NCBI RefSeq assembly: GCF_001672775.1
Contig: NZ_LZKJ01000031.1
Coordinates: forward strand, 1-32,138
Length of the DNA stretch: 32,138 nucleotides
Source of the DNA: Mycobacterium kyorinense
GTDB taxonomy: Bacteria > Actinomycetota > Actinomycetes > Mycobacteriales > Mycobacteriaceae
Direction of reading: 5' to 3'
Below, piece by piece: positions 18,850 through 31,219 of this stretch. The notes beneath the pieces are model-generated. The model was not told where the DNA came from, made no database searches, and saw nothing but the letters and a program-made list of their open reading frames with translations. Within the stretch, counting starts at the first letter, position 1. Every line of letters starts with the position of its first letter. The translations under genes were made by a program, and so were the position numbers.

Positions 18850-20835
18850 TCAGCCCAGTAACGTGCTGACGACGCTGGCCAATTCGGGCGACGCCGAGGT
18901 CGCCAGATTGTGGTAGCTGCCCCCGGAGAGTTGCGCGACGGCTTCCCACGTCGACCGGTCTGGGTCCCCGCCGAAGTCGATGACGTTGACCGCAATCGGT
19001 TTGGCAGGGTCGTTGCTGGTCCGGATGAAGTCCTGCAGACCTGAACCGTCGAGCGTCTGGTCGGTGTGCGGCCCGGCCGTAATCACCAGGACCGAATTCG
19101 TCTGCCCGTCCTGGAAATTCGCTTGCGCGGCCTGGTAGACCAAGCGCAGCGTGGTGAACGACACCGCGCCACCGGCCGACGAATATTGCTTGTCCAGCGC
19201 GGCCGTCAGCACCGCCGACCGGGGCTGGCCGTCCACTGAGTCGCCGAGCGGACCCGGTGACACTTCGGCGCGGCCTTCCTTGCCGTCGAACGTCCACAAG
19301 CCGACCACCGAGGCCGGTGGCAGTGCCCGGATCCGATCGTTCAGCGCGGCAACCACATTGGCCAGCCGGGATTTTCCGCCCTCGTCGGTGACCATCGACT
19401 GGTCGAGCATGATGATGGCCGCCGGTCCGTTGGACGGGGTGGTCAAGGTGCCGGCCAACGTAGCCCGCATCGCGTCGTCACCCACCGACAGCGTCGACGG
19501 CAGCGCCGCGAAACTGGTGACGTCGCTGCTCGGCGGTTTGGTTCCCTCGGCCCGGAAACCGGCCTTGGCCAACTCGGCGAGCTGGTCGGGTTTGTGCATG
19601 AACCGGGCGAACGCACTGGCCGCCGACATCTGCTCCTGCGAGAGCCACGAACCGCTCAGCAGCACCGTCGGATAGTCGGCGACGGCGGCCGGCCCGGGCG
19701 GCAGCCAAGAACTCAGCACGCTGGCCGCGTCCGGAAGCGACTGCCCGCGCTGGAACAGTTGCTGTTCGGTGGTGACCACCGCATGCACCGGCGCCGTTGC
19801 CGGATCGCCGGGCTTGAGCAGCGAGTTCATCGCCTCGGTTAGCGAGTTGTCGGCGAGTTTGGGCTGAGCGCCGACCAGGGTGCGCACGGCGCCGACGCCT
19901 GCGGTGGGCGGCGCGCCGGGTGGCGCGGTTGCGGCAGCCACCGCCTCGGCTGCCAGATACGCCGCATCGCTGTTGCCGCTGATCGGCACCGCCAGTCGCA
20001 ACGAGCCCCAAGCCGGCAGTTTCACACCGGCCAGCGCGTCGGGTTTGGTCTGCAAATCGGGCAGCGTCGACCAGTTCTGGCTGCCCAGCGCACGTTGAAG
20101 TTCGGGGCGGACAGCCAGCAGCACCGGCGAGGTGACCAGCGAGCGGCTGTCGCTGATGGTTTGCTGTCCGGCGGCAGCCACCAGCCGCGCCGACGACACC
20201 GAGCTGGCCGGAATCCACAGCGCCGGTCGCTCACCGAGATCGGCCGGCCAGTTCCCGACGAAGCCGTTGACGACGGCGTCGGACCCGGCCGGCTTCACGT
20301 CGATCGCCACGCAGCGGTCACCGACAGGCGTCGCCGACGCGTTGTACCGGTCGGCCAACTGCTGCACCGGTTCGGCGATCGACGGATCGACGACGACGGC
20401 GACGGATTGCTTCCCGTCGACGCAGCGCCCGGCGGCGGTGTGTGAGCGGTTGGAGAGCGCGTCACCGAAAAAGCGCCACAGGATGACGGTGGCGACCACC
20501 ACCACCACCGCGACCAACGCGGCGATCACGCCGATGCTGACCCCGCGCGGTCCGCCGTCGCTGCGGTGGCGCCGCACCCAGTCCCGGGCGCTGTGACCGC
20601 CGCCGGCGGACGCCGCAGCAGGTGTCCGCTCTCCGCGTCGCGCGAAATCGGGAAACTCCTCGGCGGCCTGCTCGGCGCTGCCCTCGTCGTAGTCGGCGAA
20701 GCCGGGGTCGTCTACGAACTCATCGGGATAATCGTCGGCCTCGGAATGCGCCCTGCTGTCGAAGTAGTCGTCCGATCGGTCCTCGGGCGGTTCACCCGCG
20801 GACTCGTCGGGATCCGGGATGCTGTGCCTACCCAT
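18850..20835 (-). CDS. Membrane-anchored SBP-like/VWA-domain protein (Rv1836c-like)
   Basis: 661 residues. The N-terminal about 98 residues are cytoplasmic and very acidic (DDYFDSRAHSEADDYPDEF), then basic (RDWVRRHRSD) before one membrane helix (about 99-121, SIGVIAALVAVVVVVATVIL). The extracytoplasmic part has a substrate-binding-protein-like region (about 140-440) and a C-terminal von Willebrand A domain (about 470-661). The VWA metal site is imperfect: IIMLDQSMV gives Asp-x-Ser without the second Ser of DxSxS. Function unknown; the orthologue is conserved in mycobacteria. The ATG at 20835 shares its A with the glcB TGA (TGATG), so translation is probably coupled. Confidence 0.88.
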   Translation of the reverse strand: MGRHSIPDPDESAGEPPEDRSDDYFDSRAHSEADDYPDEFVDDPGFADYDEGSAEQAAEEFPDFARRGERTPAAASAGGGHSARDWVRRHRSDGGPRGVSIGVIAALVAVVVVVATVILWRFFGDALSNRSHTAAGRCVDGKQSVAVVVDPSIAEPVQQLADRYNASATPVGDRCVAIDVKPAGSDAVVNGFVGNWPADLGERPALWIPASSVSSARLVAAAGQQTISDSRSLVTSPVLLAVRPELQRALGSQNWSTLPDLQTKPDALAGVKLPAWGSLRLAVPISGNSDAAYLAAEAVAAATAPPGAPPTAGVGAVRTLVGAQPKLADNSLTEAMNSLLKPGDPATAPVHAVVTTEQQLFQRGQSLPDAASVLSSWLPPGPAAVADYPTVLLSGSWLSQEQMSAASAFARFMHKPDQLAELAKAGFRAEGTKPPSSDVTSFAALPSTLSVGDDAMRATLAGTLTTPSNGPAAIIMLDQSMVTDEGGKSRLANVVAALNDRIRALPPASVVGLWTFDGKEGRAEVSPGPLGDSVDGQPRSAVLTAALDKQYSSAGGAVSFTTLRLVYQAAQANFQDGQTNSVLVITAGPHTDQTLDGSGLQDFIRTSNDPAKPIAVNVIDFGGDPDRSTWEAVAQLSGGSYHNLATSASPELASVVSTLLG

Positions 20836-23033
20836 CAGCCACTCGAGCGGGCTTTAAACTCGCGACGCCGCCGGTGCAGAATCGGCTCGGTGTAGCCGTT
20901 GGGTTGCTGCGCACCAGACAGGATCAGTTCCTCGGCAGCCAGGAACGCGATGCTGTCGTCGAAGTTGGGCGCCATCGGCAGGTAGGCCGAATCGTCGGCA
21001 TTCTGCTGGTCGACCATCGGCGCCATCCGCTCCAGGCTGGCCCGCACGTCCTCCGCTGTGATCACGCCGTGCCGCAGCCAATTGGCCAACAACTGGCTGG
21101 AGATGCGAAGTGTCGCACGGTCTTCCATCAACGCGACGTTGTGGATGTCGGGCACCTTCGAGGATCCGACACCTTGGTCGATCCAGCGCACCACATATCC
21201 CAGGATGGACTGGCAGTTGTTGTCGACCTCTTCGCGGATCTCCTCGGGAGCCCAGGCCAGCTCCTTGGCCAGCGGGATCGTCAGCAACTGGTCGACACTC
21301 GTGCGCTGCTCGCCGGCGAGTTCCTTCTGCACCGCCACCACGTCGACCTTGTGGTAGTGCATGGCGTGCAGAGTCGCCGCGGTCGGTGAGGGCACCCAGG
21401 CGGTGCTGGCGCCGGCGCGGGGCTGGGCGATCTTTTGCTCGACCATGTCAGCCATCAGTTCGGTCATCGTCCACATGCCCTTGCCGATCTGAGCGTGCCC
21501 GGCGAACCCGGCGGCCAGGCCGGTGTCGACGTTGTTGTCCTCGTAGCCCAGGATCCACGGCTGGCTCTTCATGGTGCCTTTGCGCACCATCGGGCCGGCC
21601 TCCATCGAGGTGTGGATCTCGTCACCGGTGCGGTCCAAAAAGCCGGTGTTGATAAAGACGATCCGGTCCGCGGCGGCCTTGATGCAGGCCTTCAAATTGA
21701 GGGTGGTGCGCCGTTCCTCGTCCATCACGCCGACCTTCAAGGTGGCCTGCGGCAACCCGAGCACATCTTCGACCCGGCTGAACAACTCGGCGGTGAAGGC
21801 GACCTCGTCGGGGCCGTGCATCTTCGGCTTGACGATGTAGATCGAGCCGGTGCGGCTGTTGGCCAGCGGCCCGTTCGCGTCCCCGGCCTTGAGCCCGTGC
21901 AGCGCGGCCACGCCGGTGAACAGAGCATCCATGATGCCCTCGAACACCTCTTCTTCTTCGTTGCCTTCGGTCCTGACGATCGCGTCGTTGGTCATCAAAT
22001 GGCCGACGTTGCGGACGAACAACAAGCTGCGACCCGGCAGGGTGAACTCGCCGCCGTCCGGGGCGGTGTAGGTGCGATCCTCGTTGAGCACCCGGGTGAA
22101 CGTGTCACCGTCCTTATTCACCTCCGCGGACAGGTCACCCCTGTTCAGGCCCAGCCAGTTGCGGTAGGCGACGGTCTTGTCGTCGGCGTCGACGGCGGAC
22201 ACCGCGTCCTCGAAGTCGATGATCGTGGTGACGGCCGACTCCAGCACGACGTCCTTGACGCCGGCGGCGTCGGTCTTGCCGATCGGCGACTCCGGGTCGA
22301 TCAGGATCTCGATGTGCAGCCCGTGGTTGACCAGCAGCACCGAAGCCGGGGACTCGGCGTCACCCGTGTAGCCGGCGAACTGGCCGGGATCGGCCAGGCC
22401 ACGCTCGTGCTCCTCACCCTGCAGGCTCACCAGCAGCCGCCCGTCGTCGACCTTAAACCCCGTGGCGTCGGCATATGAGCCGGAGGACAGCGGCACCGCG
22501 TCGTCGAGGAACTTGCGGGCAAACGCGATCACCTTGTCGCCGCGCACCTTGTTGTAACTGGTGCCCTGTTCGGCGCCGTCGGATTCCGGGATGACGTCGG
22601 TGCCGTAGAGCGCGTCGTAGAGGGAACCCCACCGGGCGTTGGCGGCATTCAGCGCAAAGCGCGCGTTGGTCACCGGCACCACCAATTGCGGCCCGGCGGT
22701 TGTGGTGATCTCCGGATCGACATTCGAGGTGGTGATCGTGAAATCGTCCGGTTCGGGAAGCAGGTAGCCGATGTCGGTGAGGAACTGGCGGTACGCCTCG
22801 GCGTCGTGCGGCTCGATGACGCGATGACGGTGCCATTTGTCGATCTGGGCCTGCAGGTCGTCCCGGCGCGCCAGCAGCTGCCGGTTCTGCGGGGTCAGGT
22901 CCGCGACCACCTTGTCGACACCCGTCCAGAAGCTGTCCGGGTCGATATCGGTGCCAGGCAAAGCCTCGGTGTTGATGAAGTCGTACAGCACCTGGGCGAC
23001 GCGCAGGTTCCCCACCGGCACGCGATCTGTCAT
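20835..23033 (-). CDS. glcB: Malate synthase G
   Basis: Condenses glyoxylate with acetyl-CoA to malate, the second step of the glyoxylate shunt, needed on fatty acids and acetate and for glyoxylate detoxification. About 732 residues (741 in Rv1837c), strongly alike along the whole length. Active-site blocks are visible: arginine in [14 protein letters not shown], magnesium ligands in [12 protein letters not shown] and [13 protein letters not shown], and the C-terminal catalytic aspartate region [15 protein letters not shown] chose the ATG at 23033 ([14 protein letters not shown]) over the longer reading from 23048: it matches the known N-terminus and stands 6 nt from a strong ggaggag. The VWA gene overlaps its stop. 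Confidence 0.97.
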   Translation of the reverse strand: MTDRVPVGNLRVAQVLYDFINTEALPGTDIDPDSFWTGVDKVVADLTPQNRQLLARRDDLQAQIDKWHRHRVIEPHDAEAYRQFLTDIGYLLPEPDDFTITTSNVDPEITTTAGPQLVVPVTNARFALNAANARWGSLYDALYGTDVIPESDGAEQGTSYNKVRGDKVIAFARKFLDDAVPLSSGSYADATGFKVDDGRLLVSLQGEEHERGLADPGQFAGYTGDAESPASVLLVNHGLHIEILIDPESPIGKTDAAGVKDVVLESAVTTIIDFEDAVSAVDADDKTVAYRNWLGLNRGDLSAEVNKDGDTFTRVLNEDRTYTAPDGGEFTLPGRSLLFVRNVGHLMTNDAIVRTEGNEEEEVFEGIMDALFTGVAALHGLKAGDANGPLANSRTGSIYIVKPKMHGPDEVAFTAELFSRVEDVLGLPQATLKVGVMDEERRTTLNLKACIKAAADRIVFINTGFLDRTGDEIHTSMEAGPMVRKGTMKSQPWILGYEDNNVDTGLAAGFAGHAQIGKGMWTMTELMADMVEQKIAQPRAGASTAWVPSPTAATLHAMHYHKVDVVAVQKELAGEQRTSVDQLLTIPLAKELAWAPEEIREEVDNNCQSILGYVVRWIDQGVGSSKVPDIHNVALMEDRATLRISSQLLANWLRHGVITAEDVRASLERMAPMVDQQNADDSAYLPMAPNFDDSIAFLAAEELILSGAQQPNGYTEPILHRRRREFKARSSG

Positions 23034-23092
23034 CATGCTCCTCCGCACTGGCTAAATTAAATTCGTGCTCAGCCTACCGGCCTGCACCCTTG
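23034..23092 (-). promoter_or_regulatory. glcB leader with AT-rich segment
   Basis: Between the upstream gene's stop and the glcB start lies an AT-rich run (cacgaatttaatttagcc on the minus strand, about 23049-23067), unusual in this GC-rich context. It could hold a -10 element for glcB alone, followed by the strong ggaggag. No precise promoter can be assigned. Confidence 0.4.
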
Positions 23093-23965
23093 TTACCGAC
23101 AACCGGCGACTCGCAGCAGCAGGTCACACCGTCCCAGCAGCGCGGACCGCAGGGGCGCGGCGCGTTGCGCAATGGCACTCTGGCAACGCACATACTCGGC
23201 ACGGCCGGCCGGCTGCTCGACGGCGATAGGTGTGTACCCGTAACTGTGCAAGTCATACGGGCTGGCCCGCATATCGACTTCGCGGGCGGCGGCGGCCAGC
23301 TCCAGGCAGTCCAGCAGCAGCTCGGAGTCGATCAGTGGGCTCAGCTTGTAGCTCCATTTATACAAATCCATGTTGGCGTGCAGGCAACCGGGCTGTTCCC
23401 AGTCCTGCTGCGTCGCGCGGCTGGGTGCCCCGGCGTTTCGTGGCGCGGCGTCGCTGGTGAAGAAGCGGAACGCGTCGAAGTGACTGCAGCGCAGCGGCCC
23501 GGCGACCTCCGAATCGACCACGGCATCGGTGCCCTCGGCACCCAGCCGCAGCGGCACCCGGTCATGGCGCACCGCGCCGCTGCGGTAAACCATCGCCCAT
23601 TCGTGCAGGCCGAAGCAGTTCAGTCGGGCCGGCCGTTGCGCGGTCGCCCGCAGCAGCCGCGCCACAAACCGCAGCGTCTCGACGCGGCTACGTAGATGGG
23701 CGTCACTGACCGTGACACCGTCGGTGCCGACGGTGTAGCCGCGCCGGCCGCGGTAGCGGCGAATCGCGTCGCCGCCGGCCAGCACCACGCCGTAGCCGGG
23801 GTGCCAGCACCGCAGTTGTCTGGGCCGCAGGCTGTAGTAGCTGAATAGGAAGTCCCACACCGGATGTGGCTCGCCGGCACGGTGGGAACGCAGGAAACCC
23901 TCGACGCGGTCGCGATAGGCGTCCGCGCGCACCTGCCACTGCTGTGGATCGAGGACCTCAGACAC
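23093..23965 (-). CDS. Conserved protein often labelled 3-methyladenine DNA glycosylase
   Basis: 290 residues. It opens LDPQQWQVRADAYRDRVEGF and has the conserved HPVWDFLFSYYSLRPRQLRCWHPGYG block, then CFGLHEWAMVYRSG, SHFDAFRFFTSDA and GCLHANMDLYKWSYKLSPLI. This family is commonly called 3-methyladenine DNA glycosylase in actinobacterial genomes, but I see neither the HhH-GPD motif of AlkA nor features of Tag or AAG, so the label is unsupported. Many His, Trp and Asp residues are conserved-looking, suggesting an enzyme. The GTG at 23965 overlaps the upstream CNNM/CBS gene by 8 nt. In M. tuberculosis this position has a VapBC pair and a PE_PGRS gene instead. Confidence 0.7.
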   Translation of the reverse strand: MSEVLDPQQWQVRADAYRDRVEGFLRSHRAGEPHPVWDFLFSYYSLRPRQLRCWHPGYGVVLAGGDAIRRYRGRRGYTVGTDGVTVSDAHLRSRVETLRFVARLLRATAQRPARLNCFGLHEWAMVYRSGAVRHDRVPLRLGAEGTDAVVDSEVAGPLRCSHFDAFRFFTSDAAPRNAGAPSRATQQDWEQPGCLHANMDLYKWSYKLSPLIDSELLLDCLELAAAAREVDMRASPYDLHSYGYTPIAVEQPAGRAEYVRCQSAIAQRAAPLRSALLGRCDLLLRVAGCR

Positions 23966-25010
23966 GGTGGGTTCCGTCGCGCACGGTGCCGACGAGATCT
24001 TCGACCAGGTCCTCCAGCGCCACCATCGCGACGACGGCGCCGTCCTCGGCGGTGGCCAACGCGAGGTGGCTGTTGCTGCGGCGCATCCGCGAGAGCGCCT
24101 CGGGCAGCGGCATCGACTCGGGAAATTCCGGCAGCGGGCGCACCGTCGCCAGGTCGATCACCGTCCGCGGGTCGTCGCCGAGCGCCAGCAAGTCTTTGAT
24201 GTGCAGGTAGCCGATGAAGCCACCGTCGACATCGGCGACCGGAAACCGGGAGTAACCGGTGTCGGCCAGGGCTTGCTCGACCGCCTGAATCGTTGGCCCG
24301 CAACCCTTCTCGGCGACCGGCACCGCGCGGATATCGGCGACGGGCACTGCGACATCGGCGACGACCCGGGTGCGGATCTGCAGCGCCCGGGTCAACCGGG
24401 TGTGTTCTTCGGGGTCGAGTAGACCTTCCGACACCGATTCGGCGATCATCTCGGACAGCTCGACGGTGGAGACTGTGACGTCGAGTTCGTCGCGCAGCGG
24501 CACACGCAGCATCCGCAGTATCACGCCGGCGCACCAGTTGTACAACGCGATGAACGGCCGCGCGGCCCGTACGTAGACCAAATACGGCGGGATCAGCAAC
24601 ATCGCTGCCCGTTCCGGTCCGGCGATCGCGATGTTCTTCGGCACCATCTCGCCGAGCAGCACATGCAGCGTCACCACGATGCCCAGCGAAACCACGAACG
24701 ACGCGGTGTGCAACACCGCATGGGAGATGCCGAGCAGGTCCAACGGGACCTGCAGCAGATCGGCGACAGCCGGCTCGCCGATGCGGCCGAGCAGGATCGA
24801 CGACACCGTGATGCCCAGCTGGGCGCCCGCGAACATCAGCGGCAGCCGCTCACCGGCCCGGATCACGGTGACAGCACTGGACCTACCCTGCTCGGCCAAC
24901 GCTTCGAGCCGGTCGCGGCGCGCTGAGATGAGCGAGAACTCGGCGCCCACGAAGAACGCGTTGGCACCGATCAGAAACAGGGTCGCCAGCACCCGCAGGA
25001 GGTCAGCCAT
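23958..25010 (-). CDS. CNNM/DUF21 plus CBS-pair membrane protein (Rv1841c-like)
   Basis: 350 residues. The N-terminal DUF21/CNNM transmembrane domain (about 1-180) has [39 protein letters not shown] and [13 protein letters not shown] cytosolic CBS pair follows (about 200-340; [32 protein letters not shown]). It lacks the C-terminal CorC/HlyC domain found in its neighbour. The family is linked to Mg2+/Co2+ transport or tolerance; old 'hemolysin' labels are not informative. The ATG at 25010 overlaps the stop of the upstream paralogue by 8 nt. Confidence 0.9.
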   Translation of the reverse strand: MADLLRVLATLFLIGANAFFVGAEFSLISARRDRLEALAEQGRSSAVTVIRAGERLPLMFAGAQLGITVSSILLGRIGEPAVADLLQVPLDLLGISHAVLHTASFVVSLGIVVTLHVLLGEMVPKNIAIAGPERAAMLLIPPYLVYVRAARPFIALYNWCAGVILRMLRVPLRDELDVTVSTVELSEMIAESVSEGLLDPEEHTRLTRALQIRTRVVADVAVPVADIRAVPVAEKGCGPTIQAVEQALADTGYSRFPVADVDGGFIGYLHIKDLLALGDDPRTVIDLATVRPLPEFPESMPLPEALSRMRRSNSHLALATAEDGAVVAMVALEDLVEDLVGTVRDGTHRV

Positions 25011-26379
25011 CGGTGTCCTCGCCCCCGGTCGGGTCGCTGCGACCCGCCAACTCGGTCAACTCGAGCACGTCGATGCGGCGGCCGTCCATGCCCACCACCC
25101 GGGCTTGCCAGCGGGTCGAGCCCCGCGACAGACCTTCGGGTTCGAACGCGGCCAGCTCGACCGCCTCACCGGCAACCGGAATGTGGCCGAGCTCCTGGAG
25201 GACCAGGCCCCCGATCGTTTCGTATTCGCCCTCCGGGGCGCGGTATCCGGTCGCGGCGGCCACCTCGTCGATGCGCAGCAACCCGGACACCCGCCACCCG
25301 TTGCCGGCGGCTACCACGTGCGGGGTGGCGTCGTCGTGTTCGTCGCGCACGTCACCGACGATCTCCTCGATCAGGTCTTCAACAGTGACCATGCCGGCAG
25401 TCCCGCCATATTCGTCGACGACCAGAGCGGTCTGCAGCCCGTTGGCGCGGATCTGGGCCATCACCGCGTCGCCGTCCAGCGTCGACGGCACCACGGCAAC
25501 CGGTTGGATGACGGCGGTCAGCGGGGTGTTCGCCCGGTCGGCGAGCGGCACCTCGAAGACCTGCTTGACGTGCACGATGCCCACGGTCTCGTCGAGGTCG
25601 CCGTCGACGATCGGGAACCGGGAGAATCCCGTTTCGGTGGCGGTGGCGACCAGGTCGGCCACGGTGTCGTCCTTCTGCAGCGCAACGATTTTCGATCGGG
25701 GGGTCATCAGCTCCTCGGCGGACAGCGTGCCGAACTGCAGCGATCGGTGCACCAACGCGGCGGTGGCGGGATCCAGTGAGCCGCTGCGCGCCGACGTGCG
25801 CACCAGCGACACCAACTCGGCCGGTGAGCGCGCCGAACGCAGCTCCTGGGCCGGCTCGATGCCCAGCTGGCGCAGGATCCAGTTCGCCGTGCCGTTGGTC
25901 AGCCGGATCGCCACGGTGAACACCAGCGAGAACAGCAGCTGCGCGCCCGCGACGGCGCGCGCGGTGGCCAGCGGGCGGGCGATCGCGAGGTACTTGGGCA
26001 CCAGCTCGCCGAACACCATCGACAGCGACGTCACGATCACCAGCGAAACGAACACGGTGATGCCGTGGGCGATGCGATCCGGCACCCCAAGGGCATCCAG
26101 CGCGGGGTGCGGCAGGTCGGCCACCAGCGGTTCGGTCAGGTAACCGGTGCCCAGCGTGGTGATCGAGATGCCCAGCTGGGCTCCGGACAGCTGGAACGAC
26201 AACGTGTGGTGGGCGCGCTGCACGTAGCGGTCGCGGCGGGCCCCCTTGCGGGCATGGGCCTCCACGGTGCTGCGTTCGAGTGTGGTCAGCGAGAACTCGG
26301 CGGCCACGAACAGCGCGGTGCCTGCGGTGAGGACCACGATGGCCACCAGGCTGAGCAGGGTGACGACGAGATGGTTCAT
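25003..26379 (-). CDS. CNNM/DUF21-CBS-CorC membrane protein (Rv1842c-like)
   Basis: 458 residues, full-length relative of the gene at 23958. DUF21 membrane domain (about 1-195) with [40 protein letters not shown] and [18 protein letters not shown] pair (about 215-340) with [13 protein letters not shown] and [15 protein letters not shown]-terminal CorC_HlyC domain (about 355-440) with [20 protein letters not shown]. It probably forms a heteromer with the shorter partner. First gene of a leftward run of overlapping genes; the 193-bp gap upstream is its likely promoter region. Confidence 0.92.
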   Translation of the reverse strand: MNHLVVTLLSLVAIVVLTAGTALFVAAEFSLTTLERSTVEAHARKGARRDRYVQRAHHTLSFQLSGAQLGISITTLGTGYLTEPLVADLPHPALDALGVPDRIAHGITVFVSLVIVTSLSMVFGELVPKYLAIARPLATARAVAGAQLLFSLVFTVAIRLTNGTANWILRQLGIEPAQELRSARSPAELVSLVRTSARSGSLDPATAALVHRSLQFGTLSAEELMTPRSKIVALQKDDTVADLVATATETGFSRFPIVDGDLDETVGIVHVKQVFEVPLADRANTPLTAVIQPVAVVPSTLDGDAVMAQIRANGLQTALVVDEYGGTAGMVTVEDLIEEIVGDVRDEHDDATPHVVAAGNGWRVSGLLRIDEVAAATGYRAPEGEYETIGGLVLQELGHIPVAGEAVELAAFEPEGLSRGSTRWQARVVGMDGRRIDVLELTELAGRSDPTGGEDTDG

Positions 26380-26572
26380 CGGCCGAGCTGCCGTCGCGGG
26401 GCGCCGGGCGCGGTGCCCGGCCGGCTAGAAACGGGCTCTTCGGAGTCGGCACACGACGGCTCGGCCCGGAAGCCAACGGCCTCGACGGGTGCCTGCGGCA
26501 CGTCGTACCTTTCCCTCGATGTAGCTGCGTGTTTGACGTTCACATGGTAGCGAAAGTGGTAATCACTTCCGG
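26380..26572 (-). promoter_or_regulatory. Gap between guaB1 and the CNNM/CBS pair
   Basis: 193 bp, probably carrying the promoter for the leftward CNNM/CBS genes. An imperfect dyad gaaagtg-gtaat-cacttcc (about 26550-26568) and a GC-rich self-complementary stretch near 26399-26423 are the only structures seen. Confidence 0.35.
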
Positions 26573-29484
<2,912 letters not shown>

Positions 29485-29590
29485 GTGTTCGCCTCTCAAA
29501 GTCGGGGCTCTGTCCAAGTGTTTCATCACACACTGTGGCACAGCATGATTCGGGTAGCCGCAGCGTATTCGCCGAAAGCGGGGTCCGGAC

Positions 29591-30538
29591 CTAAGCGAAC
29601 AGCCGGTGCAGTTCGGTGAGCCACGGTACGGCCAGGGCGACGGTGGGCACCACCAGCAGCGCGGCCGCGGCCAGATAGGCGCTCGTCGCCAGCAACAGGC
29701 TGTTGCCTCGACCGGAGAGCCGGCGTACCCGCAGCACCGTGTGGGGGCCGCCGGCGGCCAACGCCCCCAGCGGTGTCCGGCCCGCCGCGCAGGTCACCAA
29801 CGCCCGGGCCAGGGGAGTGCGACCTGCTGCGCGGACCGCGGCGTCGTCTGCCAGCAGCTCCACCAGCAGTTGCACCGCGTCCAGCGCGCTGGCACTGCGG
29901 ACAAAGCGCGGAAAGGCGGCGTGCACGGCGGTAAACGCCTCGAGGACGAGGTCGTGCCGGGCGCGCAGGTGCGCCCGCTCGTGGCTGATGATCGCGGCCA
30001 CCTCGGTATCGGTCAGCGAGTCCAGCGCTCCCTCGCTGACCACCACACGACTGCGGACGCCGGGCAGGCAATAAGCCAGCGGCTGGGCGACCTCCAGGAT
30101 GCGCAGCCCGTGAGCCCGGGTGCAGGCCGGAGCGGAAACCGCGTCGGGTGCGATGCCGAGCAGGTCCACGAGCATGCGGTGATGTGACCGCCGCCGGCGG
30201 GTGGTGACCGCGACTCGGATCACGGCGATCATCAACCGCGCCCCGATCAGCAACGTGAGGGCGAGAACGACAACGTCCAGTACCCACAGCGGCCAGCCGA
30301 ATCGCCCGATGTCGCCGGCCAGGGTAGCCGTCGGCCAGCCGTCGGGACCGGGAACAAGCAGTCGGCTGGCGATCGCGATACCCGCGCTGAACGCCGAGAG
30401 CACACCGGCTACTGCGATGGCTTGCCAGAGCACGACCGCTGCGCGAGGCGCGCGCAAGGGCCAGGACGCTCGCGCCAGTAAGGCCGGTATGGGGCCGACC
30501 AGCAGCAGCGCCAGGAGAGTGAAGGCCAGCGCGGACAC
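29591..30538 (-). CDS. M56-family membrane metallopeptidase, BlaR-like
   Basis: 315 residues, orthologue of Rv1845c. Membrane segments near 1-22, 33-60, 83-108 and 290-310; zinc protease motif HERAH (186-190, HExxH) in AAIISHERAHLRARHDL, with LVELLADDAAVRAAG providing a likely third zinc ligand. The penicillin-binding sensor domain of BlaR1/MecR1 is absent (those proteins are about 600 residues), so how signals are perceived is unclear. It begins 14 nt after blaI, in the classic repressor-protease pair; it is expected to relieve BlaI repression by proteolysis. Start is GTG. Confidence 0.92.
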   Translation of the reverse strand: MSALAFTLLALLLVGPIPALLARASWPLRAPRAAVVLWQAIAVAGVLSAFSAGIAIASRLLVPGPDGWPTATLAGDIGRFGWPLWVLDVVVLALTLLIGARLMIAVIRVAVTTRRRRSHHRMLVDLLGIAPDAVSAPACTRAHGLRILEVAQPLAYCLPGVRSRVVVSEGALDSLTDTEVAAIISHERAHLRARHDLVLEAFTAVHAAFPRFVRSASALDAVQLLVELLADDAAVRAAGRTPLARALVTCAAGRTPLGALAAGGPHTVLRVRRLSGRGNSLLLATSAYLAAAALLVVPTVALAVPWLTELHRLFA

Positions 30539-30552
30539 GCTGCCAGTGTCCC

Positions 30553-30981
30553 TCAGTTCTCGGGTGGAATGCCAGCCGATCGGCCAGATGGGGACGCGGA
30601 GCGGTGGCTGGACTCCAACTCGTCGAGTGCCCGCCGCAGCGCGTCCGCCTCGTCGGCGCCGACTCGTTCGACGAAATGCACCAGCGCGGCTTGACGACTG
30701 CCGGAGTCGGCGGCTTGGTCGAGTGCATCGACCATGAGCCCGGCGACCAGTTCGTCGCGACTGTGCACCGGCGCGTAGCGGTGCGCGCGGTCGTCACGGA
30801 TTTGGGACACCAAGTTCTTCTTGGCCAACCGTTGCAGCACGGTCATCACTGTCGTGTAGGCCAGGTCGCGTCGCATCGACAACGCTTCATGTACCTGACG
30901 AACGGTTTGAGGTTCGGGCGCGGACCACAGGTGGTCCATCACCGCACGTTCGAGGTCACCTAAACGCGTTTGCTTAGCCAT
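30553..30981 (-). CDS. blaI: BlaI-family transcriptional repressor
   Basis: 142 residues, orthologue of Rv1846c, which represses the beta-lactamase gene blaC, itself and other targets. An N-terminal winged helix (about 5-75) has LGDLERAVMDHLWSAPEP, VRQVHEALSMRRDLAYTTVM and TVLQRLAKKNLVSQIRD; a C-terminal dimerisation region with the cleavable hinge follows (DALDQAADSGSRQAALVHF). The C-terminus (SSHRSASPSGRSAGIPPEN) is a variable tail. The ATG at 30981 has aggagatg upstream. A perfect dyad 26 bp upstream is a likely autoregulatory operator. blaC itself is not in the window. Confidence 0.95.
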   Translation of the reverse strand: MAKQTRLGDLERAVMDHLWSAPEPQTVRQVHEALSMRRDLAYTTVMTVLQRLAKKNLVSQIRDDRAHRYAPVHSRDELVAGLMVDALDQAADSGSRQAALVHFVERVGADEADALRRALDELESSHRSASPSGRSAGIPPEN

Positions 30982-31006
30982 ATAGGTTCATCTCCTGAGC
31001 AATGAC

Positions 31007-31026
31007 GTAAGCGTACCCCCGCTTAC
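31007..31026 (-). promoter_or_regulatory. Candidate BlaI operator upstream of blaI
   Basis: gtaagcg (31007-31013) and cgcttac (31020-31026) form a perfect dyad with a 6-nt spacer, 26-45 bp upstream of the blaI start. Position and symmetry fit autoregulation by a dimeric repressor. Half-sites were not compared with measured BlaI sites. Confidence 0.5.
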
Positions 31027-31191
31027 TACCGGCTGTCGTACCGAACCATTGAGAGAAAGCCTGCCGCCAGCCGGATTTATCGTGACCCGACCTATCGACC
31101 GGCGGGAACGGCGGATGAATCGCTGTCATTCCACGACTTGTGAGTGTCGTCACACGGTCTCACCTTGGTTGGGCGGGCAGCCCTTGCGAAT

Positions 31192-31210
31192 TTAGGGCAG
31201 CCTTGCCTAT
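31192..31210 (+). promoter_or_regulatory. IdeR box
   Basis: ttagggcagccttgcctat agrees with the mycobacterial iron box TTAGGTTAGSCTAACCTAA at 14 of 19 positions, with both half-site ends intact. It overlaps the -10-like tatgct at 31208-31213, so iron-loaded IdeR would block initiation. Confidence 0.75.
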
Positions 31211-31213
31211 GCT
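31208..31213 (+). promoter_or_regulatory. -10 element of the iron-responsive sRNA
   Basis: tatgct fits the TANNNT pattern and places the transcription start near 31220. It overlaps the IdeR box. Confidence 0.6.
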
Positions 31214-31219
31214 GAATGG

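Noticed and set aside
18713..18916. 67-codon frame crossing the right island border
   Set aside because: It runs through the 19-bp repeat into the 3' end of the VWA gene; no homology, and it is not a continuation of the NRPS adenylation domain.
21435..22478. 347-codon plus-strand frame opposite glcB
   Set aside because: Antisense shadow of malate synthase with no independent start signal or domain.
23034..23048. Longer glcB start at 23048
   Set aside because: It would begin within the ribosome-binding site of the well-placed ATG at 23033, and family members begin at MTDRV.
24631..25779. 382-codon plus-strand frame opposite the CNNM/CBS genes
   Set aside because: It spans the boundary of two well-supported overlapping genes on the other strand and has no coding features of its own.
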